A stretch of 64,000 nt of DNA from Chitinophagaceae bacterium (GCA_016721085.1 JADKJI010000012.1:163412-227411); one strand, 5' to 3'. Shown: positions 15,570 to 24,514, counted from the first letter of the stretch. Notes: a model not told the origin generated them from the sequence alone. A program made the numbers and translations.

Positions 15570-16397
15570 ATGTCAGCAGTAAGCATATCACATATCTACA
15601 AAACCTACGGTAAGAAAAAAGAAGTTACCGCTCTTACAGACATTTCATTTGAAGTGACTAAAGGAGAACTGTTTGGTATCATTGGTCCTGATGGAGCGGG
15701 AAAGACAAGTTTATTCAGGATACTTACCACCTTATTGCTCGCCGACAAAGGTGAAGCCACAGTTGATGGGTTTGATGTAGTGAAAGATTTTAAATCAATA
15801 CGAAAGAGAGTGGGGTATATGCCCGGGAAATTCTCTTTATATCCTGATCTTACTGTTGAAGAGAATCTGAATTTCTTCGCCACTATCTTCAATACATCGA
15901 TAAAAGAGAAGCTGGCATTGAGCTGCGCACTTATTCATAAGCCTTCTGTATTATTTCTGGATGAACCTACTACTGGTGTTGATGCTGTTTCGAGAAAAGA
16001 GTTTTGGGGGATGCTTAAATCATTGAAGGAACAAGGTATAACGATACTCGTTTCTACTCCTTATATGGATGAAGCTTCTATGTGCGACAGGGTTGCCCTT
16101 TTGCAGAAAGGTTCAATTATGGCTATTGACACACCGAAAGCAATTGTTGAAGCATTCGCTTACGACCTGTGGGCCGTAAAAGCTCCAGCTATGTTGCCAT
16201 TATTACGACAGCTGCATCAATTTGATAAAATTATCAGGGCATATCCCTCTGGAGTTTATCATCACGTAGTAGTCCCTAAAGGGTTTTCGGAAGAAATACT
16301 TAAAGAATTTTTGGTAGCAAGCAAAATTGAAGGGTGGGAATTACATAAGCAAGAACCCAATATTGAAGATTGTTTCATGTCGCTCATGACTGAATGA
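15570..16397 (+). CDS. ABC transporter ATPase (YbhF N-half-like), signature motif missing
   Basis: 275 residues from the ATG at 15570. Walker A GPDGAGKTSLF, Q-loop region VGYMPGKFSLYPDLTVEENL, Walker B VLFLDEPTTGVDA and the H-loop region (ILVSTPYMDEA, with Pro-Tyr where His is usual) are present. Between FNTSIKE and KLALSCALIHKP, however, about 30-35 residues that normally hold the helical subdomain and the LSGGMKQ signature are absent, with no frame change. In a dimer, the ATP site using the partner's Walker A would lack its signature. The cause could be a real in-frame deletion or an assembly collapse. Confidence 0.85.
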   Translation: MSAVSISHIYKTYGKKKEVTALTDISFEVTKGELFGIIGPDGAGKTSLFRILTTLLLADKGEATVDGFDVVKDFKSIRKRVGYMPGKFSLYPDLTVEENLNFFATIFNTSIKEKLALSCALIHKPSVLFLDEPTTGVDAVSRKEFWGMLKSLKEQGITILVSTPYMDEASMCDRVALLQKGSIMAIDTPKAIVEAFAYDLWAVKAPAMLPLLRQLHQFDKIIRAYPSGVYHHVVVPKGFSEEILKEFLVASKIEGWELHKQEPNIEDCFMSLMTE

Positions 16398-16431
16398 TTT
16401 ATAACCGGATTGAAAATAGATTGATTTGAAG

Positions 16432-17175
16432 ATGACAAAAGGAACCGTAATACAAGCAGAAGGACTCACCAAGCAGTTTGGAGACTTTATTGCTGTAGAC
16501 CATATCTCTTTTGAAGTTAAGAAAGGGGAGATATTCGGATTCCTGGGAGCTAACGGTGCCGGTAAAACGACCGCCATGCGTATGCTCTGTGGATTGTCGA
16601 TGCCTACATCAGGGAAAGCCACAGTAGCCGGCTTCGATGTTTATAAGGAAAATGAAGCCATAAAGAGAAGTATTGGCTATATGAGCCAGAAATTCTCTTT
16701 GTACGAAGACTTAACAGTAAAAGAGAATATGCGATTTTATGGTGGTATTTATGGTAAGTCGGATGCCTTCATAAAGCAAAAGACAGCCTTCATCCTGGAG
16801 CATCTTAAGTTGGAAAAGGAAGCTAACCTTTTGGTGAAATCATTGCCATTAGGTTGGAAACAGAAGTTGGCGTTTTCGGTAGCCGTATTCCATGAACCTG
16901 AAATCGTTTTCCTTGACGAGCCTACAGGTGGAGTTGATCCTGTTACCAGAAGAGAATTCTGGTCCATGATCTATGAAGCAGCCGATCAGGGCACCACTGT
17001 ATTTGTAACCACCCATTACATGGATGAAGCTGAATATTGCAATCGGGTAAGTATAATGGTTGATGGCCGCATCGAAGCCCTTGATACTACTATCGCTCTA
17101 AAAAAGAAATATGAAGCAGATAGTATGGATGAGGTGTTTTTGAAGTTGGCGAGGGGGGCGAAACGCGGAGAATGA
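16432..17175 (+). CDS. ABC transporter ATPase (YbhF C-half-like)
   Basis: 247 residues from the ATG at 16432, 34 bp after the first ATPase. Walker A GANGAGKTTAM, Q-loop IGYMSQKFSLYEDLT, degenerate signature LPLGWKQKLAFSVA, Walker B IVFLDEPTGGVDP and H-loop TTHYMDEAEYC are all present. LPLGWKQ is characteristic of the second domain of YbhF-type ATPases. In E. coli the two domains are fused; here they are separate genes. It powers export together with the two permeases downstream. Confidence 0.92.
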   Translation: MTKGTVIQAEGLTKQFGDFIAVDHISFEVKKGEIFGFLGANGAGKTTAMRMLCGLSMPTSGKATVAGFDVYKENEAIKRSIGYMSQKFSLYEDLTVKENMRFYGGIYGKSDAFIKQKTAFILEHLKLEKEANLLVKSLPLGWKQKLAFSVAVFHEPEIVFLDEPTGGVDPVTRREFWSMIYEAADQGTTVFVTTHYMDEAEYCNRVSIMVDGRIEALDTTIALKKKYEADSMDEVFLKLARGAKRGE

Positions 17176-17388
17176 ATTGCTAATTTGAAAATTTGATGAT
17201 TTGAAAATTTGAAAATGCTTTTTACCGGCAAGTTTATTAATAAATAATAATGGACTGTTAAAGGCCTTTTGATTTTAAATTTTGTGATTTATGAATGTTT
17301 TAATTATTGTATTTGGAAAACTAGATAGGGTTTGAGTAGTTGGATTTTCAAATTTTCAAATTCCCAAATTTTCAAATTTCTTCCCCTC
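17176..17388. repeat. TTTGAAAA-word spacer between ATPase and permease genes
   Basis: It begins 6 bp after the stop with AATTTGAAAATTTGATGATT and ends with TTTTCAAATTTC 8 bp before the permease start, so the two edges are inverted repeats. The middle is AT-rich with no gene. Confidence 0.65.
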
Positions 17389-18495
17389 ATGCGCCAATTC
17401 ACCTCCTTCATAAAAAAAGAATTCTACCACATCTTCCGCGACAGAAGAACCCTGTTTATTTTATTAGGGATGCCTGTGATACAGATTGTGATATTCGGGT
17501 TTGCATTGACCAATGAAGTAAAGAATGCGAAGATTGCAGTATTGGATCAATCGAAGGATGTAGCTTCAATAGCGTTGTTGGATGAATTCAATGCCAGCCG
17601 ATATTTTGATATTGAAAGGAACCTCACCTCTTATAATGAGATTGAGCCCGCTTTTAAGGCTGGTAAGTTAAAGATGATAATAGTGATTCCATCTTCTTTT
17701 GGGGAAGAGTTGAAGCACCTTAATAAGGCACAGGTGCAATTGATAGCGGATGCCTCTGATCCGAATGTAGCGAATACCCTTACTAACTATGCCAGTGCTA
17801 TCATCATGGATTACCAGGCAAGGATAACACAAGAGAGAAAACTTCCTTATACAATCAAAGCAGAATTTCGGATGCTCTATAATCCGCAGATGAAAGGAGC
17901 TTATAATTTCGTGCCGGGGGTTATGGCAATGGTGCTATTGCTGGTTTGTACTATGATGACAGCAATAACTATCGTTAAAGAAAAGGAGATGGGTACAATG
18001 GAAATTATGCTGGTGTCTCCCGTACGCCCAATCTTAGTAGTTGTAGCCAAGGCTGTTCCTTATCTGGTGCTTTCAATTGTTAATATAATCAGCATTCTTT
18101 TATTAAGTGTTTACGTATTGGAAGTGCCGATAAATGGAAGTATTCCGTTGCTGATGGGAGTGAGCATACTATTCATCCTGGTTTCGTTGGCATTAGGATT
18201 GCTTATTTCTGCTGCCACAGATACCCAACAAACGGCTATGTTCATTTCACTGATAGCATTATTCCTACCGACTGTAATGTTGAGCGGATTCATGTTTCCT
18301 GTTGAGAATATGCCTTTTCCATTAAGGACAGTATCAAATATAGTTCCGGCTAAGTGGTATTATTTTATAGTGAAATCAGTAATGATAAAGGGGTTGGGTT
18401 TCTCTTCTATAATAAAGGAAGTCGCAATATTGACTGGAATGTTAGTTTTCTTCCTTTTAATGGCTGTAAAGAAATTTAAAATCAGACTGGCATGA
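17389..18495 (+). CDS. ABC-2 type permease (YbhS-like)
   Basis: 368 residues from ATG 17389 (MRQFTSFIKKEFYHIFRDRR). One N-terminal membrane helix is followed by a large extracytoplasmic domain (about 45-170), then five helices (about 180-365) with the ABC-2 signature region ATDTQQTAMFISLIALFLPTVMLSGFMFPVENMP interrupted only by hydrophobic residues. The upstream open frame to 17332 runs through repeat DNA and is not taken. It overlaps the next permease by 4 bp (ATGA), implying coupled translation. Confidence 0.92.
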   Translation: MRQFTSFIKKEFYHIFRDRRTLFILLGMPVIQIVIFGFALTNEVKNAKIAVLDQSKDVASIALLDEFNASRYFDIERNLTSYNEIEPAFKAGKLKMIIVIPSSFGEELKHLNKAQVQLIADASDPNVANTLTNYASAIIMDYQARITQERKLPYTIKAEFRMLYNPQMKGAYNFVPGVMAMVLLLVCTMMTAITIVKEKEMGTMEIMLVSPVRPILVVVAKAVPYLVLSIVNIISILLLSVYVLEVPINGSIPLLMGVSILFILVSLALGLLISAATDTQQTAMFISLIALFLPTVMLSGFMFPVENMPFPLRTVSNIVPAKWYYFIVKSVMIKGLGFSSIIKEVAILTGMLVFFLLMAVKKFKIRLA

Positions 18496-19610
18496 GGACA
18501 TTGAAATTTTTGTTGCAGAAAGAATTCCGGCAGATTTTCCGGGACCCCTCCATATTGCGGTTGATATTCGTGATGCCGATCATTCAGTTAATGGTATTGC
18601 CATGGGCCGCAGATTATGAGATCAAGAATATCAAGTTGGCTATTGTGGACCATGATCATTCCACTTATTCGCAGCAATTGATTTCAAAAATAACTGCAGG
18701 TGGGTATTTCCAGCTGAGTGGGGATCCTGTTTCGTATGATGCGGCATTGAAATTAGTGGAGAGGGAAGAGGCTGATCTGGTATTGGAAATCCCATCTCAT
18801 TTCGAAAAGGATCTGGTAAAGGAAGATGAGATAACTGTGTTTATGGCACTCAATGCTATCAATGGAGTGAAAGCGAATCTTGGTGGTGCGTATCTAAGAA
18901 CCATATTACAGGATTTCAACCGGGAGGTTCGACTGAAATGGGTACAGTTTCCAAGATTCAATCCAGATACCCAGGTAGAAGTGGTGAGTTCCAATTGGTA
19001 CAATCCACTGATGAACTATAAATACTTCATGGTGCCGGGCATCTTGGTATTATTACTGACTATGATTGGAGCAAATCTTACTGCCATCAATATAGTACGG
19101 GAAAAAGAGATAGGTACTATTGAACAGATCAATGTAACGCCCATTCGAAAAGCCCATTTCATACTGGGCAAGCTTATACCATTCTGGGTGTTGGGGATGC
19201 TGGTATTAACACTTGGATTTATCATAGCAAGATTGGCATACGGAATAATACCGGTTGGCAGTTTCCTTACTATCTATGCATTTGCTGCTATTTATTTATT
19301 AGCTGTATTAGGACTTGGATTATTAATCTCAACCTATTCTTCCACGCAGCAGCAGGCGATGCTGGTATCATTTTTCCTGATGATGATCTTCATCCTTCTC
19401 GGTGGTCTGTATACCTCAATCGAAAGTATGCCCCTCTGGGCCCAATACATAACCAAGCTTAACCCTGTATCTTACTTCATAGATGTGATGCGGATGGTAG
19501 TCTTGAAGGGTAGTGGGATAGGAGATATCAAACGCCAGTTGCTGGTGATAACTGGGTTTGCACTACTTTTCAACGGCTGGGCGGTATGGTCTTATAGAAA
19601 AAGGTCCTAA
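18492..19610 (+). CDS. ABC-2 type permease (YbhR-like)
   Basis: 372 residues with the same layout as its neighbour: a short cytoplasmic start (LLQKEFRQIFRDPSILRL), one helix, an extracytoplasmic domain (about 45-170) and five C-terminal helices with STQQQAMLVSFFLMMIFILL. It should pair with the upstream permease as a heterodimer driven by the two ATPases. Substrates cannot be read from sequence; YbhFSR relatives export drugs or cations. It is the last gene of the operon; a GGGATTA-word spacer follows. Confidence 0.92.
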   Translation: MRTLKFLLQKEFRQIFRDPSILRLIFVMPIIQLMVLPWAADYEIKNIKLAIVDHDHSTYSQQLISKITAGGYFQLSGDPVSYDAALKLVEREEADLVLEIPSHFEKDLVKEDEITVFMALNAINGVKANLGGAYLRTILQDFNREVRLKWVQFPRFNPDTQVEVVSSNWYNPLMNYKYFMVPGILVLLLTMIGANLTAINIVREKEIGTIEQINVTPIRKAHFILGKLIPFWVLGMLVLTLGFIIARLAYGIIPVGSFLTIYAFAAIYLLAVLGLGLLISTYSSTQQQAMLVSFFLMMIFILLGGLYTSIESMPLWAQYITKLNPVSYFIDVMRMVVLKGSGIGDIKRQLLVITGFALLFNGWAVWSYRKRS

Positions 19611-19640
19611 AGGCTAACAGGGATTTCTAACTGGGATTTG

Positions 19641-19671
19641 GGGGATTATTCTGGGATTAGCTGGGATTTTT
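19641..19671. repeat. Left inverted repeat of the GxxExxY cassette
   Basis: This 31-bp element, with core CTGGGATTAGCTGGGATT, matches the reverse complement of 20362-20392 at 30 of 31 positions. It sits among further GGGATTA-type words (19621-19810), which appear as TAATCCC on the other side of the gene. Confidence 0.8.
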
Positions 19672-19859
19672 TTCCTTATAAGAATCAAGGATTATACATG
19701 GATTGGGACTGGGATTAATGGGATTAAATCGCGGATTAGCTGGGTAGAAATTAGGCTTGATTATTTTAGGTGGAATTATCAAGGGATTAAATTCGAGGAT
19801 TTTGTTTGGGGGTAGTTTGTATTTTTCTGATTTATAGATTGTCTTAGAAAATAAAAGGC

Positions 19860-20240
19860 TTAATGTTCATTGAGTTTCTTGTTTGTTAGGCGATGGAACT
19901 TAAGACTTGATTCTCCGAAGTTGATCAATAGGGCACATTCAACTTTACATATTTCCAGATAGTTGAATGCTTGTGCAAAATGCATAGCTTCTAATTCTGA
20001 ATAAGCTTTTATTTCAACCGGAATTATTCCTTCTATCCAAAAATCAATATTTCTTGAACCCACTTTTGTATCATAATAATAAATGGGTATTTCATATTCT
20101 CTCATATAACTAATTCCTGCTTTGTCCAATTCAATAGCTAATGCTCGTTGATATATTACCTCCTGATACCCATTCTTAAAGTACTGATGCACCTTCATGG
20201 CACACCCTATTATCTTTCCTGTAAGCTCTCTATGAATCAT
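19860..20240 (-). CDS. GxxExxY family protein
   Basis: 126 residues carrying the family's name motif GYQEVIY and a PDDEXK-like core: NIDFWIEGIIPVEIKAYSEL, with the D...ExK pattern, as expected for PF13366/TIGR04256-type proteins. These small proteins are common in Bacteroidota and related to nuclease folds; their biological role is not settled. The gene is the only one in a 752-bp segment bounded by near-perfect inverted repeats (19641-19671 and 20362-20392) with GGGATTA words on both sides, which suggests a movable or structurally maintained cassette. Confidence 0.88.
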   Translation of the reverse strand: MIHRELTGKIIGCAMKVHQYFKNGYQEVIYQRALAIELDKAGISYMREYEIPIYYYDTKVGSRNIDFWIEGIIPVEIKAYSELEAMHFAQAFNYLEICKVECALLINFGESSLKFHRLTNKKLNEH

Positions 20241-20361
20241 ATACCTTACTCCAGACTTTTAAAAATCTTACCAATTAATCATAATAAATTTTCCCAGCCA
20301 ATCCCAGACAAATCCCTTCAATCTCAGCCCTTATGTTTTTATGATTTTTAATAATCAAATC

Positions 20362-20392
20362 AAAAATCCCAGCTAATCCCAGAAGAATCCCC
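20362..20392. repeat. Right inverted repeat of the GxxExxY cassette
   Basis: Reverse complement of 19641-19671 with one mismatch; core AATCCCAGCTAATCCCAG. More TCCCAG/AATCCC words lie at 20290-20325. The rest of the spacer up to 20535 shows nothing else. Confidence 0.8.
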
Positions 20393-20535
20393 TTAATACC
20401 AGACCTAACACAATCAAATTTCAGACTATTATTACAGCAAACCTCCCCGCCACAACCCCAGAATAAATATTGGAGTTGTATCGAGGTTTTATCCAAGTTA
20501 TTTTCCGTAAATTCCAGTATTAAAACGATTGCCAT

Positions 20536-20931
20536 ATGATCAAGTTCTCAGAAATCAAGCCAGGCGATATTGTAATGGCTGAGTATGAAGGCCAGCAATG
20601 GCAGGGTACCGTAAAAGACCTGAACAAGGAAGACAAAGAAGTTTGTGTGGAGACGGAGGTGCAGGAATTCTGGTTTACCCCCGAACACCTGTTCGCCATC
20701 CCCCTCGATGAGTCCCAATTGGTAAAACTTGGTTTTCACAAACAGGAAAACCCCGATGGAACGGTAAAATATATGAAAGACTCGTTCCGGATCCTTTTGC
20801 CGCATGGGGGTGATTTTTCGAACATGGAAATCTGGTGGAGGGAAGATAAACGCCACATTAACCAGCACCTGAACGTCCATAATCTCCAGAATCACTACTA
20901 CGATATGACCAAAGTAGAGCTCAATCCCTAG
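20536..20931 (+). CDS. Conserved hypothetical protein, SH3/KOW-like N terminus
   Basis: 131 residues, no signal peptide and no membrane helix. The first half (FSEIKPGDIVMAEYEGQQWQ, GTVKDLNKEDKEVCVETE) looks like a small beta-barrel of KOW or SH3 type. The second half is rich in His, Asn and Trp (NMEIWWREDKRHINQHLNVH). I do not recognise the family. It is transcribed in the direction of infA but ends about 128 bp earlier and is separated from it by a promoter. Confidence 0.65.
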   Translation: MIKFSEIKPGDIVMAEYEGQQWQGTVKDLNKEDKEVCVETEVQEFWFTPEHLFAIPLDESQLVKLGFHKQENPDGTVKYMKDSFRILLPHGGDFSNMEIWWREDKRHINQHLNVHNLQNHYYDMTKVELNP

Positions 20932-21034
20932 TTGATTCTCCGATATTTAGCCCATTTTCGGGCATTTTGACAGCCATTTTCCACAATTGCGGGAAAAATA
21001 TCCCCATTTTTTTCTTATTTCTGGCTGATAATCC

Positions 21035-21042
21035 TATCTTTG
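21035..21042 (+). promoter_or_regulatory. -7 promoter box of infA and the ribosomal operon
   Basis: TATCTTTG matches TAnnTTTG and lies 16 bp before the infA ATG. The short leader implies translation without a long untranslated region. A T-rich -33 region (TTTCTTATTT) is about 19 bp upstream. Confidence 0.6.
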
Positions 21043-21058
21043 CGCTCCTTAAAAAATT

Positions 21059-21277
21059 ATGGGCAAACAACCGCTTATCAAACAAGATGGTACTATTGTA
21101 GAGGCTTTATCGAACGCAATGTTCAAGGTAAAACTCGAAAATGGCCACGAAATTCTGGCCACTATCTCTGGTAAAATGCGGATGAACTACATCAGGATTC
21201 TGCCGGGAGATAAAGTGGGAGTAGAAATGAGTCCTTATGATTTAACAAGGGGAAGGATCATATTCAGGTACAAGTAG
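21059..21277 (+). CDS. infA: Translation initiation factor IF-1
   Basis: 72 residues forming a single S1/OB-fold domain: GTIVEALSNAMFKVKLENGH, ILATISGKMRMNYIRILPGD and KVGVEMSPYDLTRGRIIFRY are near-canonical. It binds the ribosomal A site with IF-2 and IF-3 at initiation. It heads the alpha-operon genes here; secY and the spc-operon genes usually found upstream are not in the window. Confidence 0.98.
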   Translation: MGKQPLIKQDGTIVEALSNAMFKVKLENGHEILATISGKMRMNYIRILPGDKVGVEMSPYDLTRGRIIFRYK

Positions 21278-21384
21278 TGAGTGGTAAGTTATAAGTGGTG
21301 AGTTTTAAGTTGTAAGTAATAAAAGTTTTAATACCAGCAGAGAGGTTTAGGTAAAACTGACTATCGAAGCTCAAAGACTAAAAA

Positions 21385-21501
21385 ATGAAAGTAAGAGCAT
21401 CCATTAAAAAACGTAGCGCTGATTGCAAAATCGTACGCCGTAAGGGTCGTCTTTATGTAATCAACAAGAAGAACCCACGCTTTAAGCAGCGCCAGGGTTA
21501 A
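21385..21501 (+). CDS. rpmJ: Ribosomal protein bL36
   Basis: 38 residues, MKVRASIKKRSADCKIVRRK followed by GRLYVINKKNPRFKQRQG. The metal site keeps one Cys, with C- form residues such as His partly replaced, so this is a zinc-independent-like bL36. The ATG at 21385 follows AAAAA. Spacers on either side carry different word repeats: AAGTTGTAAGT before, AGTCGGGAGTC and TTCCGGACT after. Confidence 0.97.
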   Translation: MKVRASIKKRSADCKIVRRKGRLYVINKKNPRFKQRQG

Positions 21502-21623
21502 AATACAAGTCGGGAGTCTTGAGTCTGTAGTCAGTAGTCGGGACACTTAACTTTGAAATAACTTCCGGTCTTTCGGACTTTCCGACTTCCGGACTAATAA
21601 AAAAGAAAAAACAAACAAAGAAT

Positions 21624-22004
21624 ATGGCTCGTATTGCCGGTGTAGATTTACCAAAGAAAAAAAGGGGCGAAATTGGCCTTACCTATATCTTCGGAATAGG
21701 ACAGGCTACTGCTCAGTACATCCTTGGAAAAGCAGGGATTGATTTCAGCAAGAAAGTGGATCAGTGGAATGACGATGAGCTGAACGCTATCCGTACTATT
21801 ATCACCAATGAGTTCAAAGTTGAAGGACAATTGCGTTCTGAAGTTCAAATGAGCATCAAACGTCTGTTGGATATCGCTTGCTACCGTGGTCTCCGTCACC
21901 GTAAAGGTCTTCCTGTTCGTGGTCAACGTACTAAAACAAATAGTCGTACCCGTAAAGGGAAGCGTAAGACAGTGGCTGGTAAGAAGAAAGTGGCTAAGAA
22001 ATAA
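21624..22004 (+). CDS. rpsM: Ribosomal protein uS13
   Basis: 126 residues of normal size. MARIAGVDLPKKKRGEIGLT, the helix-hairpin region IFGIGQATAQYILGKAGID and the basic tail RGLRHRKGLPVRGQRTKTN are diagnostic. It binds 16S rRNA in the 30S head and contacts the P-site tRNA. Part of the alpha operon. Confidence 0.98.
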   Translation: MARIAGVDLPKKKRGEIGLTYIFGIGQATAQYILGKAGIDFSKKVDQWNDDELNAIRTIITNEFKVEGQLRSEVQMSIKRLLDIACYRGLRHRKGLPVRGQRTKTNSRTRKGKRKTVAGKKKVAKK

Positions 22005-22110
22005 TTCATAGCTGAAGGCTTAATGCTAAATGCCTAATGCTTGACTCCTCTTTCGGAGTGCCTGAGCAGTCGGTTTCAAGCCTTACGCTTTAGGCTTTAA
22101 GCCTTCAGCA
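22005..22110. repeat. GGCTTAA-word hairpin between rpsM and rpsK
   Basis: Starts 8 bp after the rpsM stop with GCTGAAGGCTTAATGC and closes with its near-complement TTTAAGCCTTCAGC at about 22092-22108. A small CTCCTCTTTCGGAG hairpin lies inside. It could act as an attenuator or processing hairpin within the operon. The remaining 120 bp before rpsK contain no other clear signal. Confidence 0.65.
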
Positions 22111-22230
22111 AAAAGATATTGCACTATAATTTCTGAATCAACTACGGATACCCTGGTGCAGGAGGAGGGTTGGTTCAGGTTCCGGAAACGGGATTTTTTA
22201 ATAACAGTTCAGACTACCTAAGTTTCAATT

Positions 22231-22635
22231 ATGGCAAAAGCACAAGCCCCCAGCGCGAAAGCAGCTGCGAAAAAAAGAGTGGTGAAAGTGGATTCTCACG
22301 GAGATGCCCACATTTCAGCTACCTTCAACAACATCATCATCAGCATCACTAACAAGAATGGTCAGGTTATTTCCTGGAGCAGTGCTGGTAAAATGGGTTT
22401 CAAAGGTTCTAAGAAGAACACCCCATATGCTGCACAGATGGCCTCTTCAGACGCTTCTAAAGTTGCGTTCGATGCAGGTGTGAAAAGAGTGGATGTTTAT
22501 GTAAAAGGTCCTGGAGCCGGTCGCGAAAGTTCTATCCGCGCCCTCTCTCAATCAGGTATCGAAGTGGCAATGATTAAGGATGTGACTCCGCTTCCACACA
22601 ATGGTTGCCGTCCTCCAAAGAAAAGAAGGGTATAA
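22231..22635 (+). CDS. rpsK: Ribosomal protein uS11
   Basis: 134 residues, with an Ala/Lys-rich N-terminal extension followed by DAHISATFNNIIISITNKNG, PYAAQMASSDASKVAFDAGV, YVKGPGAGRESSIRALSQSG and the basic end PLPHNGCRPPKKRRV. It binds the 30S platform near the mRNA exit. Follows rpsM in the standard order. Confidence 0.98.
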   Translation: MAKAQAPSAKAAAKKRVVKVDSHGDAHISATFNNIIISITNKNGQVISWSSAGKMGFKGSKKNTPYAAQMASSDASKVAFDAGVKRVDVYVKGPGAGRESSIRALSQSGIEVAMIKDVTPLPHNGCRPPKKRRV

Positions 22636-22818
22636 TGATTTTGGGATCGCTTTTGAATTCCCATTCAATATCGGTTCCAGATTCGCAACATATTCCGCCG
22701 TCATAATGCTTTGAAAGGATCAAAGCTTTCATTTAATAAAAGGTGACTGATTTATTTTTTACGATTTTTTACCGATCAGCTCACCGGTTTCTAAAAAAAT
22801 CGAAATGAAAAAAAGACT

Positions 22819-23424
22819 ATGGCACGTTACACAGGTCCAAAAACCCGTATCTCCCGTATATTCGGAGAACCCATCTTAGGTAATGGTAAATACCTTACAA
22901 AGAACAGCTTTCCTCCAGGCCAGCATGGTCCATCCAAAAAGCGTAAAGCTCCAGGTGAATATGCTATTCAGTTGAAGGAAAAGCAAAAAGCTAAGTATAC
23001 TTATGGTGTACTCGAGCGCCAGTTCCGCAAAACATTCGACGAAGCTGCCCGTATCAAGGGTGTAACCGGTGAAAACCTCATCAAGTTACTCGAAGCTCGT
23101 TTGGATAACGCCGTATACCGTCTCGGTATCAGCCCTTCCCGCCCAGGCGCCCGTCAGCTCGTTTCTCACAAACACATCACTGTTAACGGAGACGTGGTAA
23201 ACGTACCATCTTTCCAGTTGAAACCAGGTGACGTAATCAGCATTAAAGAAAAAGATAAAGCCAATACAGCTATCACTTCACAGTTCCGTGGTAAGAACCA
23301 GAAATTCAACTGGCTCGACTGGAACGAAACTGAGATGAAAGGTACTTTCGTGGCTTATCCTGAAAGGGAAAGCGTTCCTGAAAATATCAAGGAACAACTG
23401 ATTGTGGAACTTTATAGTAAGTAA
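22819..23424 (+). CDS. rpsD: Ribosomal protein uS4
   Basis: 201 residues. It contains the S4 N-terminal domain (RISRIFGEPILGNGKYLTKN, with the usual zinc-type Cys replaced) and the S4 RNA-binding domain (RLDNAVYRLGISPSRPGARQ, LVSHKHITVNGDVVNVPS). It is a primary 16S binder and in many bacteria represses its own operon. The 183-bp leader before it could hold a control structure but I see no recognisable one. Confidence 0.98.
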   Translation: MARYTGPKTRISRIFGEPILGNGKYLTKNSFPPGQHGPSKKRKAPGEYAIQLKEKQKAKYTYGVLERQFRKTFDEAARIKGVTGENLIKLLEARLDNAVYRLGISPSRPGARQLVSHKHITVNGDVVNVPSFQLKPGDVISIKEKDKANTAITSQFRGKNQKFNWLDWNETEMKGTFVAYPERESVPENIKEQLIVELYSK

Positions 23425-23512
23425 TAAGTAATGAATTGTAAGTTCTAAGCACTTACAACTCACAACTCAAAACTTACAACTTCATTCGTAAAACTAAAAT
23501 CTGAAATAACAA

Positions 23513-24514
23513 ATGGCCATTTTAAATTTTCAGAAACCCGACAAAATCATCCTCCAGAAAGCAACGGATTTTGAAGCACAATTCGAATTTCGTCCACTGG
23601 AACCGGGATACGGCGTAACAATCGGTAATGCCTTGCGCAGGGTATTATTGAATTCGCTGGAAGGATATGCTATCATCGGTATCCGCATTGAAGGAGTAGA
23701 CCATGAGTTTGCTACCATCAAAGGCGTAACTGAAGATGTACTGGAAATCATCCTTAACCTGAAACAGGTTCGCTTTAAGAAGAAAGTGGAACATGAAGTA
23801 GGACAAGAGAAGATATCCCTCAGCATCAAGAACAAAACTGAACTCACTGCAGCTATGATCGGAGAAGCTACACAAAGCTTTGAAATCATGAACCAGGAGT
23901 TACTGATATGTACTTTGGATACTTCTGCTAAACTCGATATCGAACTCACTATCGCTAAAGGTCGTGGTTATGTATCTGCAGAAGATAACAAACTGAAAGA
24001 AGCACCATTCGGATATATTCCTACCGATTCTATCTTCACACCTATCAAGAATGTGAAATACGCTATCGAGAATACCCGTGTGGAGCAACGTACCGACTTC
24101 GAAAAATTGATCATGGAAGTTTCTACAGATGGTACCATCCATCCTGAAGAAGCTGTAAAGCAAGCAAGCCGCATCCTGATCCAACACCTGATGATCATCA
24201 CTGATGAAAACATCACTTTCGATTCTAAAGAAGATAAGAAAGAAGACGTGGTGGATGAGCAAATGCTGCAACTGCGTAAGATATTGAAGACTCCATTGGA
24301 AGACCTCGATCTTTCAGTACGCGCCTTCAACTGTCTGAAAGCTGCCAAGATCAACAGCTTGAGCGAACTGGTACAATACGAGCAGGAAGACCTTATGAAG
24401 TTCCGCAACTTCGGTCAGAAATCACTTGCTGAAATTGAGCAGGTGCTGGCTGAAAGAGGCTTACACTTCGGTATGGATCTGAGCAAGCTTGGATTGGATA
24501 AAGACGAGTTATAA
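23513..24514 (+). CDS. rpoA: RNA polymerase alpha subunit
   Basis: 333 residues. The N-terminal dimerisation domain (PLEPGYGVTIGNALRRVLLN, IEGVDHEFATIKGVTEDVLE) runs to about 230, and the C-terminal helix-hairpin-helix domain (DLDLSVRAFNCLKAAKINSL, MKFRNFGQKSLAEIEQVLAE) contacts activators and UP elements. The gene is preceded by an inverted pair of TTGTAAGT/ACTTACAA words and followed by TTTGAAAA words. Confidence 0.98.
   Translation: MAILNFQKPDKIILQKATDFEAQFEFRPLEPGYGVTIGNALRRVLLNSLEGYAIIGIRIEGVDHEFATIKGVTEDVLEIILNLKQVRFKKKVEHEVGQEKISLSIKNKTELTAAMIGEATQSFEIMNQELLICTLDTSAKLDIELTIAKGRGYVSAEDNKLKEAPFGYIPTDSIFTPIKNVKYAIENTRVEQRTDFEKLIMEVSTDGTIHPEEAVKQASRILIQHLMIITDENITFDSKEDKKEDVVDEQMLQLRKILKTPLEDLDLSVRAFNCLKAAKINSLSELVQYEQEDLMKFRNFGQKSLAEIEQVLAERGLHFGMDLSKLGLDKDEL

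Noticed and set aside
12166..19610. Efflux operon as horizontally acquired
   Set aside because: Codon use and composition look like the neighbours, and the spacers carry the same word repeats as the rest of the window, so there is no sign of recent transfer.
23530..24408. Several antisense frames of 76-146 codons inside rpoA
   Set aside because: Shadows of a highly conserved gene; no motif and no promoter.
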